Shown: positions 1 through 11,800 of the stretch, piece by piece
Layout: every line of letters starts with the position of its first letter
Position numbering within the stretch: the first letter of the stretch is position 1
Assembly: GCA_023159155.1 (NCBI GenBank)
Contig: JAJNNX010000005.1
Span: 868,001 to 932,000, forward strand
DNA from: Ustulina deusta
Taxonomy: Eukaryota > Ascomycota > Sordariomycetes > Xylariales > Xylariaceae
Direction: 5' to 3'
Length of the DNA: 64,000 nt
Translations under genes and position numbers: made by a program
The notes under the pieces: generated by a model
The model's database searches: none
What the model was told of the DNA's origin: nothing
What the model saw: the letters and a program-made list of their open reading frames with translations, nothing else

Positions 1-715
1 TCTGCAGTTGCGTTTCCCCCATTTCCCCCCTGGGCCGTCGTCCACAACTGACTGACTGACCTTCGGTCCAGACCCTATTGCGACTCAGATCACTTCTGAA
101 ATCCTCGGACCCCGTCCCAAGTGGACGTTCGCCTCGGGCAATGCCGCCATGCCGCCCGTAGGCGACCTCGAGAACGAGCGTCAGCCAGTACACAATGACG
201 TCGAGTTCCCGCACCCGCCCAAGTGCTTCGCGCTCGTGACCAACGTGCCTCTGATCGGGATGAACCCGGAGAACGGGTCGACGGAGAGCTGGCTGGGCAC
301 GCACAACAGGACGATACCCAAGGAGGGCGGGCAGAAGGGGCAGCGGGCCACGGGCCACATCCCGCAGGACCATCTGGACGCGCAGGTCGCCCTGGCCGGC
401 CCGCCCTGCCAGCCGACGCTGCGGAAGGGCAGTTTCGCCATCCGCGACTTCACCATATGGCATGCCGGCATGCCCAACAAGACGCAGGACATCCGCATCA
501 TGCTGGCCCAGATCCACTTCGCCAGCTGGTTCCCCAACCCGACGAGGCTCGAGTTCTCCGAGGACATCAAGCCCATCCTGGAGGAGCTCGACGCCAAGGG
601 CGAGCTCAACCTCGAGGTCCCCGTCAACTGGGTGAAGAAGGAGGATGTCCAGGCCAGCTACCTAAACCGAGCGCTCGGAAAGAAGTACAAGACCAACAAG
701 ACCGAGGAAGAATAG
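1..715 (+). CDS. Phytanoyl-CoA dioxygenase family protein, 5' truncated by the window
   Basis: C-terminal part of an Fe(II)/2-oxoglutarate oxygenase of the PhyH family. The last exon probably begins at about 89, after a ctcag acceptor, and runs in one frame to TAG at 713-715; bases 1-88 look like intron or an earlier exon. Visible metal-ligand signature: VHNDVEF (the HxD pair), then the distal histidine in IWHAGMPN and the 2OG-binding arginine in DIRIMLAQIHF. Fungal members of this group hydroxylate small metabolites; the substrate cannot be told from sequence. The basic C-terminus (KKYKTNKTEEE) ends the protein. It lies tail to tail with the LCB3-type gene, 1.1 kb away. Family call is firm, role is open. 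Confidence 0.85.
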
Positions 716-1806
716 ACGTTCGCAATCTTCCTGGTTTAGGTTACCAGACTTTTTTTTTTTTCCCACCTTGTACGATCCTTATCATGAACAGCGAGCGCAT
801 TTTCGCGGAAGCGGATATAGAAAGGGGGGTTATGAGTCATGTCATGAGCTGACCACGCACACCACGGGACTTGGGTTAAGAATCCAAAGTTATTGGGGCT
901 TTGCGAGCGACTTGAGCGATCGTCTGTACTGACTGTGCTATGCTACACATATAGAGTAAGATATAAAATGAGTACTATAAGTCAGATCAAACCTCCAGGT
1001 GGTTAATGACTCGATCAGCTTGCCTTGTTCCCGTGTTTTTTGGCCCCAGTTGAAGTCGGGAGCTACACACTGTCGTCTCGGAGGAGATCGCCCCCGCCAA
1101 CCCAACAAGGTTGGTGAATAACCCTCATGCCGCTAACTTCTCTTCCATTTGAATCTGCGGAATATGTTATCGAGAGACCTAAAGTCCATGGGTGGTAAAC
1201 AGTTGAAGTGATCGTGTTACCAGTAACGAACCATCATCGCGCGTCAACACCAACCCTCCCCCCCGAGTTCTGGATTTTTGGCGCAACATTACTAGGGCTG
1301 GTAGCGCCGAAACAAGGATTGACGGGACAAAATATCCCGGGTACAACAGTATCCACGGGGTTATGAGTGCGTCAAGAAAGCTGAATCAGTGTATATTGAC
1401 ATGCCAATTCCCCATTTCCGGTGCCAAGGAACTGGAAAGAACAGAGTGACGATCTCGTGTCTGCAAGATTCTGTGATTGATTAGCTAATCGTGACACAAT
1501 CTCTCGAGACGTTATGACAGAACCACCAGCAAAATGTAAACAATCCTAAAAATCGATAAATCCAAATCGTTATTACTACTGAAGGTGAATGGTACAAACA
1601 GGAAGAGAATAATATCGGGCTATTAATATATACAAGAAAGTGCATTCTTGCAACATCCCACATCCAGGGATAGGAATTATAGAAGAGTACGTAAGAATGG
1701 TTGCACCGCCAACGCCTTGCCCTGGGCTTATCCGTAATCCAGGGGATATGATTCAGATGCCCAAACTCTCACATGCGTGTTCACATAACGGACGATGATG
1801 AAAGTC
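716..1806. other. Intergenic, tail-to-tail, no gene seen
   Basis: About 1.1 kb between the stops of the PhyH-like gene and the LCB3-type gene. It must hold both 3' UTRs. Short AT-rich open frames near 1480-1660 show no family features and are treated as chance. Confidence 0.6.
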
Positions 1807-3759
1807 TCATCTCAGCTGCAGATGGCTGGCACCAAGACCGGGAATGAGCTCGAACAATATAGGCACGCCTTCAACAGCGAACCACGCGATGCCTGCGATA
1901 ATGTGAGAAAGCGCGTTTCGTCGTCGGAGGGTACAGGAGAAGAATACTAACCAGCATAGACGACGAGCTTCGTTATCACCTCGACGTCGTATCTAACACG
2001 AGGCTTAATCAGCTTAGAAAAGACCTCTTTCTCGCTCAACTCGTCCTGCTGCCCAATATACATTTCCGGTCCGCCATTTGCTTTCTTGGAATCGGGAGGT
2101 GAAACGACTATCGTGCCTTCGCCCATCTGTTTCTCGAAGTCGCTGGGCTTTTGTTGTCCACTGTTAACCGCAGTGCTGTGCCCCGCCTGGTCATTGTTAA
2201 GCTCTTGCACACTAACTTTAGAGCGCAAGCTGGCATTGCTCTCCTTTCTTCTCCTCTCTCGATAGGCTAGGGTTTCGTAGGCATCTGCGGCGCTCTGGGG
2301 ACCAATCGACACGGACCTACCGCGTCTTGGATGGCGGACCGCAGTTATCAAACCTGGCAAGTCGCTAACGCTGGGTAACACATTATCAACCTTCAAGCGT
2401 AGCGGGATATTTTTATACTCTGAAGCAGGCATAAAAAATCGTCTCGGCAAACTAAGACCCCACGTTTCTATAAGCCGAAAGACGTGCGGAAGCGTCTTAA
2501 GAAGAGTAGGTTTGGCCGCCTCACGCCAGATAAAGACAACGAACACACCGAACAGGACGCGCAGAATCACTGCTACCCACCCGAGAGCATGGAGATCGAA
2601 TACTATAGCCGCAAGCGGGGATTGAGCAAAATGCCAAGTCCCCACTTCAAGACCGATCATGACTCCAGCAAAACAGACACTGTCATCAAAACATGGACAG
2701 TCGTCGGCGGGTTCAGGGTGCACTCTGACGAGAACAATGATTGTGACCACAGCAGCAACAACAGCAGTCCAACCGTTCTGCTGTAGATAAAGGTCCAATG
2801 GCGGTCCATAATGAAACTCGACTAGGGTTATAACTGCACCCAGGATAGACCCAATAACCACATCCACAAAGCCATGCATGCCACAGTAGAGACGGCCAAG
2901 CACGATGCTAACGGCGTAGAAATAGGATAGTACCTCGAGCCCCAGTTTCGTATTAGGTTGAAAAGGATTATCTGGTGACCAAAGACAGAGTATTGCATAA
3001 ACTGCAACCGAGACAGCGTTGGCTGAGTGGGTCGAAGGGAAACCATACTCTAAGGCGGCGGAGCCCGACATCGTAATCCGCTGCAGAGGCGGGGACAGTG
3101 GGCGTGGCAGGGAGAAGAAATCCTTGATAAAGCCGGTGAAGAAAACACCCGAGGCCAAGATATGAACCAATCTATCAGGTCGTTAGTGGCGCAACGAGGA
3201 CCACGATATAGGGGTGGGAAGCGAACCCTTTTCCAAACGATGCAAACCCACACCAGAACATGATGGGAAGCCCGATCATAAAAAAGGTATGAGTGCCGAG
3301 GTTGGCAGTGATGGCAAAGTAGCTATCGAGCGCAGGAGAGCGCAACTTGGCCTGGAGCCAGGCCAAGTACGGCGTCTCCCAGCGAATGAGGGGGAGGGCT
3401 CGCTGTCGCAGATTGTATCGCCATTTCGGAAGAGCGCGCTTATCTGCCAAATCGACCGTTAGCACCTCACGCAACCATTATGTGTCTTTTTTTCTGTAGG
3501 CTTCAAGGTGCGGATTGCTTTTTTTTATATTTTTAATTTTTTTAATTTTTTCTTCTTCTTTGCTCGCATTTGTCGCAGAAGGCTGGGTACTCATACAATG
3601 ATCCAAACTTCTCAGGCCAGCATCGATCACAGCTTCTTTTTGTCCCGTGCCCTCGGCAGCGTCGAGGTCGGTCGTGCTTACGTCCAGGTCGAATATCGCT
3701 CCATCGAACTCGGTATCGAGGCTGGAGCCATTGGGAAAAGGTGGGAACTCGGTAGTCAT
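1807..3759 (-). CDS. lcb3: Sphingoid long-chain base-1-phosphate phosphatase (LCB3/YSR2-like, PAP2 family)
   Basis: Membrane phosphatase that removes phosphate from dihydrosphingosine-1-phosphate or phytosphingosine-1-phosphate in the ER, feeding long-chain bases back to ceramide synthesis. Exons on the minus strand: 3759-3597, 3443-3227, 3171-1952 and 1892-1807, phases consistent, 561 aa. The three PAP2 motifs are seen in exon 3: KDFFSLPRP, a PSTHS variant of the central motif, and RLYCGMHGFVDVVIG. The joins rebuild family-conserved stretches (LDHY/KRALPKWRYN and FGKG/LVHILASGVFF). Several hydrophobic segments follow, then a polar loop and a short final exon ending in ASHLQLR. Intron 1 is T-rich. 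The gene is divergent from the reductase at 4628. High confidence in family; exact substrate is inferred from homology. Confidence 0.93.
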
Positions 3760-4627
3760 GGCCTTCTGAAGATTGCACGGAGCATCAAGGCAGAGTGAAA
3801 GGTGATAGGGGTGGGCGCTTCTTAGCCAACTGACGGCACATCGAATCGCGAGGGAAAATAGGAGGTCGCCAGGTACGTGTGACCACGAGGAGGATGCGAT
3901 AAGCTTCAGGACTCCAAGGGTCTGGCACGTTGTCCAAGACGTCTAGTGCAATGTGTCGTCATTCAATCCTTTAGTAAGATAACCGTCAGAGCAGAGGACG
4001 AGGACGAGGACGAGAGTCGGTTCTGGCTGCTCGCGGCCGTCGATATATAGGTCAATAGGTTGGTTTTGGAATAGGAGGTCTGTATGCAGGTAAAAATGCT
4101 ATTTCCTCGCATGCAAACTGAACTTAATCATTGGGTGTCAATAGTACTTGGTACAGGGTTCAGCAAAATGCGCGAGGTGCGTCGAGGATGGAATGCGACG
4201 AATGGGTGGGTTGATTGAAATCGCAGCTGGACCACTTTGACCGCCAGAGTGGTGCGCCTGGACGCCCCCACCACTCATAGCGAGCGCCGTTGCGCCCTCA
4301 ATCTTTAAGTACCTACCTACTTTGGTAGGCAGGGGCGCCCCAGATCTACCGGTCCCTCCACGCAGTGCGCGGAACCCACCCCCTGTCAGCCCTTCTGAAC
4401 CTGACGGTACCTAGTGTACTGTAATCAAAAGCCTGTGCGCATCTGCATACGCGTAGGTACCTAGGTACTCTTGGTTGTCTCGAGTACAAGGCCCATTCGC
4501 TAGATAGTTAGATAGATAGTACGTGCGTCTTGGACGCGCTTGTAGCTATCTTTCTTTATCACCTCATCGCCCGGTCTCCATCTCACATCTCCATCCTTTT
4601 ACAAGGTCCATACCACCAACCAAAGCG
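3760..4627. promoter_or_regulatory. Divergent promoter region, lcb3-like and reductase genes
   Basis: 868 bp between two divergent start codons. It contains three GAGGAC units at 3994-4011 and palindromic TACCTAGGTA-type words (4309-4330 and 4455-4470), a word common in intergenic DNA of this window. No TATA box or operator could be assigned with confidence. Confidence 0.5.
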
Positions 4628-5651
4628 ATGCTCTCGCTCAGTGGCAAGCGCTGTTTTATCACCGGTGGCAGCCGGGGCATCGGGCTAGCCATTGCGAAAT
4701 TATTCGCTTCCAAGGGCGCCAGTTGCCTTCTGATCGGGCGAAACCACGAGAATCTTGAGACGGCCGTTAGTTCTCTGAGGCAGGCATATCCATCGCAGCC
4801 GCACGACTCACGCGCCTTTGATGTGTCCGTTATAGGCGGTTGGCAAGCCCTGATGGCTGAGGGGGAGAAGGTAAGTCTTAGATAGCATATAATGATTGAG
4901 TAGCATGTGACCGTGTGGACTGAACCCTGGCTTGGGCTTTAGGAGCCTCTCGACATACTGGTCAACGCTGCCGGTATTTCTCAAAACTCGTCCTTTTTCC
5001 AGATGACGACTCCTGAAATAGACCAAATCCTTGATGTCAACCTCAAAGGAACCATCCTCGGCTGTCGAGTAGTAATCCGGAAAATGATGAGGCAGAAAAG
5101 CGGTAAGGATTTCATGAGAAACCGGGAGATAATTATCTAAATCACCTGGAAAGGTTGCATTATAAATATATCGAGCATCTTAGCAACACATGGAGGGCGA
5201 GGTGCCTCTGTCTATGCTGCATCGAAAGCGGGAATAATTGGTACGTTCTTTGTTTTCTTAATAGGGAACCTATCTGACTCAAGTATAGGTCTAACTCGAT
5301 CGCTTGCCTTGGAGGTTGGAAGGTTTAATATCCGCACCAACGTCATCCAGCCTGGGTACATTCAAACTGATATGACCAAAGGTACGGTGTCCCCACACCC
5401 ATTCGATCTCATTCCTCTCCTTCATAACACATTGCCAAGGTTTTCCCTCCCTTCGCATGGCGTAGCAAGTAGCACTAATATACAAGCCTCGTGAAGCTAT
5501 AGACAAGAACGGAAATCTTGCTACTCTCATCCCCATGGGCCGCCTCGGGCTCGCAGAAGAAGTTGCTGATGCTGCACTCTTTCTTGCGAATAATTCATAC
5601 GCACATAATTGCGTCCTCAATATCGATGGAGGCTTGAGTGCGAGTAATTGA
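4628..5651 (+). CDS. Short-chain dehydrogenase, 3-oxoacyl-[ACP] reductase type (OAR1/CBR4-like)
   Basis: Classical SDR that probably reduces 3-oxoacyl-ACP, most likely for mitochondrial type II fatty acid synthesis. Exons 4628-4870, 4943-5102, 5154-5240, 5289-5381 and a last exon starting at 5497 or 5503 (two AG acceptors 6 bases apart; both keep frame) to TGA 5649-5651. Seen in order: the glycine-rich cofactor motif TGGSRGIG, NAAG, catalytic Ser in NISSIL, and VYAASKAG with the Tyr and Lys of YxxxK; the C-terminus ends VLNIDGGLSASN as in FabG-like enzymes. The ATG at 4628 begins MLSLSGKRCFITGG with almost no presequence. Its stop lies 68 bp from the stop of the convergent uba2. Family certain, pathway inferred. 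Confidence 0.9.
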
Positions 5652-5719
5652 GAGCCGGTCCCGCCAGTCTCCGTGGTAACCCAGAGACGCCCTAATCAGG
5701 ATCAATTGCAGAGAATTGG

Positions 5720-8097
5720 CTAATCATCATCGATGGTGATAGCACCTGTACCCGCATCACCGTCGTCTATTAGCACCACGTCATCGGTCGCGGCCATCTT
5801 AGCCCTCTTCTTCGCCGGGTGAGCGTCATTATCATCTGCTCTCAGCCGTTTAAGATCATTTCCGGAGACTTTCAATTCAAGCTCACGCTTGCGATTGGGC
5901 AGCTCTATGCCGTTTGTCTCGATCGCAGGCTCTTTTTTGGGCTTGCGCGGAATCTCCGGGGCCTTATCTGGCTCGAGACCCTTGATCGGTTTCGCCGTGC
6001 TCTCAATAGAACTAAGAAAAAAGTCAATACGCGTTGCAGGTTGGAGGCTGAAAAGTACCGTACGATGATTGTATATTTAGGACAACGTTTATAAAGGCGT
6101 CATCCTCTTCTTCGTCAACAATGGTCACAAAGCTGTTTTGGTCGATACCTATATATAATGTCAGCAGAGGCGTTGAGACCATGTACAAATAAAATACACT
6201 TACCAAGTTCACTGAGTAACTTTTCCAAATTATCAGTTTCGTCGGGATCATAGAGCAGACCAGCATCGCTGTTGACCGCAAAGTCACGGTCACCAAATCC
6301 GAGCTGCAGTTTCACGAAATCTTCTACTAAATCGTTCAATGTTGCTCGTGAGAGATCCACGCATACGCTTGTTTGATAGTTACTGCAGATCGGACAGTCG
6401 GGATTGGGCGCGCGGGGTCGATCTGGAGCCAGCAACCTCTGACCGGCGAAGGGTGTCAAGAAGACCTACAAAATTAGCAATTTGGCTACGTGGAGGTTCG
6501 TGTGATACCCACTTCTCGTGCCTTGTCAAACTCCCCCCTAAGGACCTTGAACGACTCAAGAACACACAAGCCCGCGACGATCGCATTTGTAGTTGCGATG
6601 GCTGGAATGATGTTGCCAGCCATTTGCTTGATGTCAAAGCGGGATTTTCGCTCGATACCAAAGACATAGGAACGGATATTGGCACTGGCGGCAACGAAAT
6701 CAAGGGTATCCGGGTCATCCTTGTCGAAGCTTATCATGACCTGTGGAGAATTATCACCATGCTGCTTCTTCAAATCCAAGATACGTCTGCTCAGGCGACG
6801 TAGGCTGTCGTTGAAGACAACTAAGTTCTCTTCAAGAGTCCATACTTTTTGTCCATCTTGAATAGTTGACTCTTTCTCAGCATCGGCTTGGGTCGTCTGA
6901 GACAAAACTGATCCGTACTGTAGAGGCTTTGGCGGGCTCCTGGACTTCCACATATCTTCCATAGATCGCAATCGCATAATATCTTTATTGAAAACCTTGT
7001 CAAATAGCATTTGGGAAAACTGTTCTGTGCCAACCGATTCCCTAATCTTTCTTAACTCTTCAGATTCTCTCTTGAGTTCTGCTATTTCCTTAGCATTATC
7101 GTCATTCTCGGAGGTATCGAGAGTGGCCTGGTCCTCGCTGGTGCCAAATATCTCGTTGAGAAGATAACTCTTTCCCCAAACAATGCAATGTATGGGTTGG
7201 CTAGGTGTACTTCGAATGGTGCAAACAGGGAAGGACTTTGGTACGTCTTTGGCGGTGCAATCGTAACAAGCAGTGACGCCCTTCTTGATGACCTGTACCT
7301 GCCCATTGAACCCCGTGGTTCCGCTCTCGATAAGAGGAACGTCAGCCGCCAGACACATTCTATTTACGTGTCGTCGTGCCTCGAGATTATCCAGCGCATT
7401 GAACACAAGGCGGAATGACCTGAACCACTCCAGGTTGAATTGCGTATCCTTAATGTTTGCATGGTAGGCGACAATCTTCACGTTGGGATTGAACCTCTCA
7501 GCTGCCTCTTTAGCTATCTATTTGAGCGATTAGTATAGTGTAGTACCAGACACGGACTAATTTTTGGCTTGATCGCGCCGTACCTCAGCCTTCGATTTTT
7601 TTATGTGCTCGTGTCTGAATAGAAACTGGCGATTGAGATTGCTCAAGTCAATCGTGTCGAGATCGACGATATGGACTTCACCAAAGCCCGTGAGGACAAG
7701 GTTCTTCAAAAGTTCGCAGCCGATACCACCAGCGCCAACCATAAGAACTTGCGCCTGTAGAGCCTCGGTTAGTCTATGTGATAGCTAGCCAGGCCCGCGC
7801 CGGCTCGTTTGGCGTAATTGTAGGCTAGTGCGTGATGAAGGTTGCAATGGGAGAGACCGTATTCGGAACATGGTCGAGGGGTGCGCGTAATAGGAGGGAC
7901 AAGGTGAATTCGCTGGGAGAAGTCGCGATCGTAGGTGTGCGGTGGGAGGGCATCGCGATAGCTTGGAACAGACGTGGTGTGAATGCAGTGGAGAAAAGCC
8001 GGGTCGCAAAGAAATGCGAGGAACGCACCTGCTTGACGCTCGCATAGAGCGAGGGGCCGAAAGACTGGCGATTGAAGCTATCACGGTCCAGCGCCAT
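5720..8097 (-). CDS. uba2: SUMO-activating enzyme subunit UBA2 (E1 catalytic subunit)
   Basis: Catalytic half of the SUMO E1 heterodimer (with AOS1): adenylates SUMO, forms a thioester and passes SUMO to UBC9, mainly in the nucleus. Six exons: 8097-8029, 7754-7584, 7517-6513, 6465-6204, 6148-6064 and 6011-5720, phases consistent, 627 aa, the usual length. Visible: nucleotide-binding [31 protein letters not shown], zinc-binding CYDC and later CPIC, and the catalytic cysteine in [10 protein letters not shown] (about residue 179). The C-terminal tail is rich in Lys/Arg then Asp (PAKKRAKM, ending TIDDD), matching a nuclear-localisation and SUMO-interacting tail. Exon 3 ends at a GTGGGT donor chosen for family continuity (ARE/VFLTPF). 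Very firm call. Confidence 0.96.
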
Positions 8098-9162
8098 GGT
8101 GAAGAGCGATCTGGATGTGATGTCGTCACGGCGAGGTAGGCTTTGGATGCATGTGACGCATATGATGCAAGATAAAAAATAAGAATTAAAAGTTAAATCA
8201 AAAGGGAAATAGGATAGAACGAAGTGGAGCTTCGGTGACCTCAAGGTGAAAATGAATGTATGATAGATGGACGGATTGAAGGAAAAGAGGTCGCGGTCTG
8301 GAACCGTAGGTAGGATGCAGTTTGCGCGACAGTCAGCCTCAGGGTTACCGGGCGCAATATAGGTAGTGCCTTGAGTGGAAGTGGTGGTGCACTACGGTAG
8401 GTATAGGTATCTTGGAAGAGACACAGAGGAAGCGTTGGGGGGTGGCCGATAATAAGAGCTTCAACGACCTGATCAGGTAGAAAACGTGCAGCTTCAGAGG
8501 TCACTGTCTACTGCTACCCACCACCTATGTCACTACCTACGCGCAGAAGGCGGCAGACCCAGGTGCTGTGGGTCGGGATTCCTTGGTGTATACATGTACT
8601 TTAGATATGTACCTAGGTACTAGTAGGAGTGCGCATCAGGGGGATAGGTCACGGAAGCTGACGCGATTGGCCAGGACCGTAGCCTACTTTTCTATCTTCC
8701 CAAGAGAGCCTCTAAGTTGTCCATCATTGGATGGCCTGTGCTTCGCATGGTTAGGTACCTACGTATCTCCATTGTAGTGTACATATGTACCTATAGACGT
8801 GCATCTGCCATGCCAATAATTTGGGAAGAACTTGAAGTGGAGTGGGAGGTCGTAAAGTGGGATGGGTACTTATATACGTGCTACATGAAAAACTTATCAA
8901 CACTCACTATTTATACCTACCTAGGTATACTAGGTATTATCAAATGATCAGGAGATTCATTTTTCGAAAAGAGGGCTCTCTGTCCCAATTCAGTGTTGGT
9001 TACTTTACTATTCGCTCGTTTTCTGTTTTCCCTAAAGCATCTATAAACGCGCTTCCACGGGGTCACTCGCGCTCCACCCTGTGGCCAAGAAAACCCCACC
9101 AAACAGCCATCCACCAGACAGGTGCATTTGCTTCTGTTCAAACATCGGCCACAAAAGCCAAA
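8098..9162. promoter_or_regulatory. Divergent promoter region, uba2 and qng1
   Basis: About 1.07 kb between divergent genes. It carries repeated GTACCTAGGTAC / ACCTACCTAGGTA words (8607-8620, 8752-8765, 8917-8937). From 8944 onward it is also an open in-frame extension of qng1, discussed under findings. Confidence 0.45.
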
Positions 9163-10525
9163 ATGTCGGACAGCGAAGCCGACCCGGAGCTTCTTGATCT
9201 CCTTAGACAGCATCTGCAAGGGAATTTGAATTTGGACGAAGAACCCGAGACAGGGGTGTTGGACGGGGCTGAATATGTCTACGACAACTCCATAGATGTG
9301 GCCTTGGACATGAGGGCCACGAAGAACGCGGCTGCTTTTATATACGATCAGATGCAGCAGAAACAATACTCCACCGAGACCTGGGCTGAGCACGAGCTGC
9401 ACCCAAAGACCAAAGACGAGGCAACCGTTGCTTTCATCTTCACCATGGACCTGCTCAACTTCTCCTTCTGGTCCCTTCGGTCGGAAGACGAACGCTTTGC
9501 TGTCTCCTACCGAGACAAGACTTGGACGGGATACTGGAGCTTAGTTGCCTCACTCCAGCGGGCATTGGAAGAAGGTAGGTCGAGTGCCGCTGTGCAAACA
9601 ACGAGCCTCTGTGCCACCTGACTTGTTTTTCACATAGTTGTCTTGCACGGTAAAGGATGAAGTTAGTTAATTCAGTAATTGCTCAAGATATCCCCATTAC
9701 CGACCCCCACTTCTGGCAGAACGAAGAAGAATGCAATCTAGAGTCCTTGCGGCATGTTTTCCGCTCGTGCACCGACGAGGAAATGCCCCTACTCGAAGCC
9801 CGTCTTACATGTTTGCGAGAGGCTGGTCAAGTTCTCTATGAAGTAGGTTGAGTCTCCTCACTCCACGTCACCCACCATTGCACGTAACAAACGAACACAC
9901 CACCAACGCATAACGCGGCTTCTTGCAGAAGTACGACTGCAGCTTCGTCAACTGCATAGAAGCCGCCAACGGATCAGCGGCCGCTCTGGTCAACTTGCTT
10001 GCACGTGATTTCTCCTGTTTCAGGGACGAATTCCGATTCGAAGGCCGACGCAAGCCCATCCGTTTCCTCAAGCGCGCCCAAATTCTAGTCGCGGACATTT
10101 GGGGTTGCTTCAATGGAGAAAGCTACGGCGCTTTCCGGGACATCGATAAAATCACCATGTTCGCCGATTACCGCATCCCGCAGATACTGGCCACGTTCGG
10201 CTGCATTGGATATAGCCCGCCCCTGCAAGCGTTGATATCGAGGAAGGAAACCATCGAAAGTGGAAGCAAGTACGAGATGCAGCTTAGAGGTGAGCCATGT
10301 CTCATTGCCACTACCTCCAATCGATTCGCTTGCTAAATAGTTCGAAATGTAGCTTGCAGCATCTGGTGCGTCGAGCTGATCAGGCGTGAAATCAAGCGCC
10401 ACCACCCAGAGGCCAAGGTCAATGCTATCTTGATAGATTTTTTCTTATATGATACCATGAAAATGATGGAAGCTGAAGGGAAGGAGACTATACCGCATCA
10501 TCGCACACGAAGCATTTGGTATTGA
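9163..10525 (+). CDS. qng1: Queuosine 5'-phosphate N-glycosylase/hydrolase (queuosine salvage, DUF2419)
   Basis: Salvage enzyme that frees queuine from queuosine 5'-phosphate so that TGT can insert it at the tRNA anticodon wobble position. Exons 9163-9574, 9688-9842, 9929-10289 and 10353-10525; 366 aa from the ATG at 9163 (context gccaaaATGtcg). Strong family stretches: YRDKTWTGYWSLVASLQRAL, DIPITDPHFW, ESLRHVFRS, SFVNCIEAANGSAAALVNL, FEGRRKPIRFLKRAQILVAD and DIDKITMFADYRIPQIL. The third acceptor (gtag before CTTGCAGC) restores ACSIWCVELIRREI. Final residues RTRSIWY. An earlier in-frame ATG at 8944 would add 73 Arg/Ser-rich residues. Convergent with pold4, 284 bp between stops. Family call is firm; the start is the uncertain part. 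Confidence 0.93.
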
Positions 10526-10809
10526 GGGATTAGTAATATCATGGGCACATTACTCTAGTTTGGCCACCAAAGGAATTTGGACAGCCCATTCGTGTAAGGA
10601 TACCCGCACAGCATTATCGGTTCTAAGGATCGAAAGGGGAGGGAGATAGAATCAATGGCAGCGCCACTTTATCATTGGCAGTAATAACAACCGAATCCCC
10701 TAAACTCCAAACGCCATCGCAGAAATCCGTAGCAGCCACTCGATATGCAATCGCAAGCCTTCATCATATTTTCACAGACGTCTCGAAACTCTAGCACATA
10801 CACCCCCGA

Positions 10810-11460
10810 TCAACCAGTTCCAACTGCCGTCGAGTTGAGGATGTTATCCATGTACGCCGTCTCAATGCCTCTGGTGCCCTTGTCTTCTTCCCGCATCAAA
10901 ACAGCGAGGACCTCCAGGGGCGGGTTGAGACCGATTCTGTCAGCGCGCTGCCAGCGCTTGAGGCGACTGACACCGACACAGGGCTTGGCATGTTTTGTTA
11001 GTACCTCGCGCACGTATGGATGAAAAAAACACAGGCGAACACATACCCCATACTGCGAACTGACATCCCAATATCGAAGAATTTTCTCCGCCAGGCTCAG
11101 GTCTTCTTGGTGAAGTCTCTTCGTCCTGCGCTCGCTCTCGATGTCCCGCCAGTACCGGCTGATTTGGCGGTCTGTGATCTTGTCGGCGCGCAGCTCCGCC
11201 TCCGTCTTCTCGCGCTCCGGCGCTACTGGCTTGGGCTCTTCTACCTTGACTTTCTCCTCCTCGATGTCCGTGTCCACCTCCTCCTTGACGTCCGGCTCGG
11301 CATTGGTGACGTGTTTCGCGAGAGGGCTTTTCGCAGGAGCCGAGGAGATGGCGTTCTTGACTGACTTCGGCACGGACTTCGTCACCCGGTGATTGAAGGA
11401 CAGGGTCGCCTGCTTTCCGGAAGGACGACCGCCTCCGCTGGATCGTCTGGTTGGGGGCAT
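10810..11460 (-). CDS. pold4: DNA polymerase delta subunit 4 (POLD4/Cdm1)
   Basis: Small accessory subunit of replicative DNA polymerase delta. Two exons, 11460-11047 and 10983-10810, split by an intron with a GTATGT donor and a textbook tactaaca branch point; 195 aa. The N-terminus is basic and carries a PCNA-binding box, QATLSFNH, near residue 18. The middle is an acidic, low-complexity linker (VKEEVDTDIEEEKVKVEEPK). The conserved C-terminal domain starts at RYWRDIESERRTKRLHQEDL and continues as SRLKRWQRADRIGLNPPLEV with LAVLMREED, the hallmark of the family. Budding yeast lacks this subunit; fission yeast and filamentous fungi have it. Very good match in architecture. Confidence 0.93.
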   Translation of the reverse strand: MPPTRRSSGGGRPSGKQATLSFNHRVTKSVPKSVKNAISSAPAKSPLAKHVTNAEPDVKEEVDTDIEEEKVKVEEPKPVAPEREKTEAELRADKITDRQISRYWRDIESERRTKRLHQEDLSLAEKILRYWDVSSQYGVCVRLCFFHPYVREVLTKHAKPCVGVSRLKRWQRADRIGLNPPLEVLAVLMREEDKGTRGIETAYMDNILNSTAVGTG

Positions 11461-11636
11461 TGTAAACGAGATGTATGTGGTAGGGATTGATGTTGCAGAA
11501 TCAAAATGTCTACGATGAGCGCACTGTGCTGGGGAGGTAAAAATGTTGGTTTTTAGTTGTCAAGAGTGCGCTTTGAACTGGTAGGTAGGTAAGTATGTAT
11601 GTAGGAGTTGTTAGTATGTAGCAGGTATCCATGGTT

Positions 11637-11800
11637 ACCATTGAAATGCCAAGAGTGCGACAAACCGGGCTTAGCGCAATCGCCGCTTTTGCTCAGGCTC
11701 GGTTCAGGCTCGGCTCAACCCATTGTCAGTCAGGTGACTGCCAGAGAAGCTATATTTATGCATTATTTATGCAAAGGGAAACGGTCCTTAAAACGGGTCC
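11637..11800 (+). repeat. Dispersed repeat family A, copy 1
   Basis: About 160 bp that match a second copy at 27178-27325: both contain TGCCAAGARTGCRACAAAC, GGGCTTAGCGCA, CCGCTTTT/TTCTCAGGCTCGG and a TTTATRCATTATTTTATRCAAAG end. Copy 1 is GC-richer and has CTCAGGCTCGG duplicated. Many differences are G-to-A or C-to-T in copy 2. It encodes no protein that I can see; it may be a worn MITE or LTR fragment. Confidence 0.6.

Noticed and set aside
181..852. Long overlapping frames on both strands opposite the PhyH-like exon
   Set aside because: They are GC-rich shadows of the real frame; only the frame with HxD, distal His and Arg motifs has family features.
3508..3798. Plus-strand frames opposite lcb3 exon 1
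   Set aside because: The minus-strand frame gives the conserved LCB3 N-terminus and splices correctly; the plus frames include the T-rich intron.
7825..8504. Minus-strand frames upstream and across uba2 exon 1
   Set aside because: They read through the intron or the promoter and lack any domain; [20 protein letters not shown] is the proper start.
11020..11392. Plus-strand hydrophobic frame opposite pold4
   Set aside because: It mirrors the acidic-linker codons of pold4 and has no start context or splice support.
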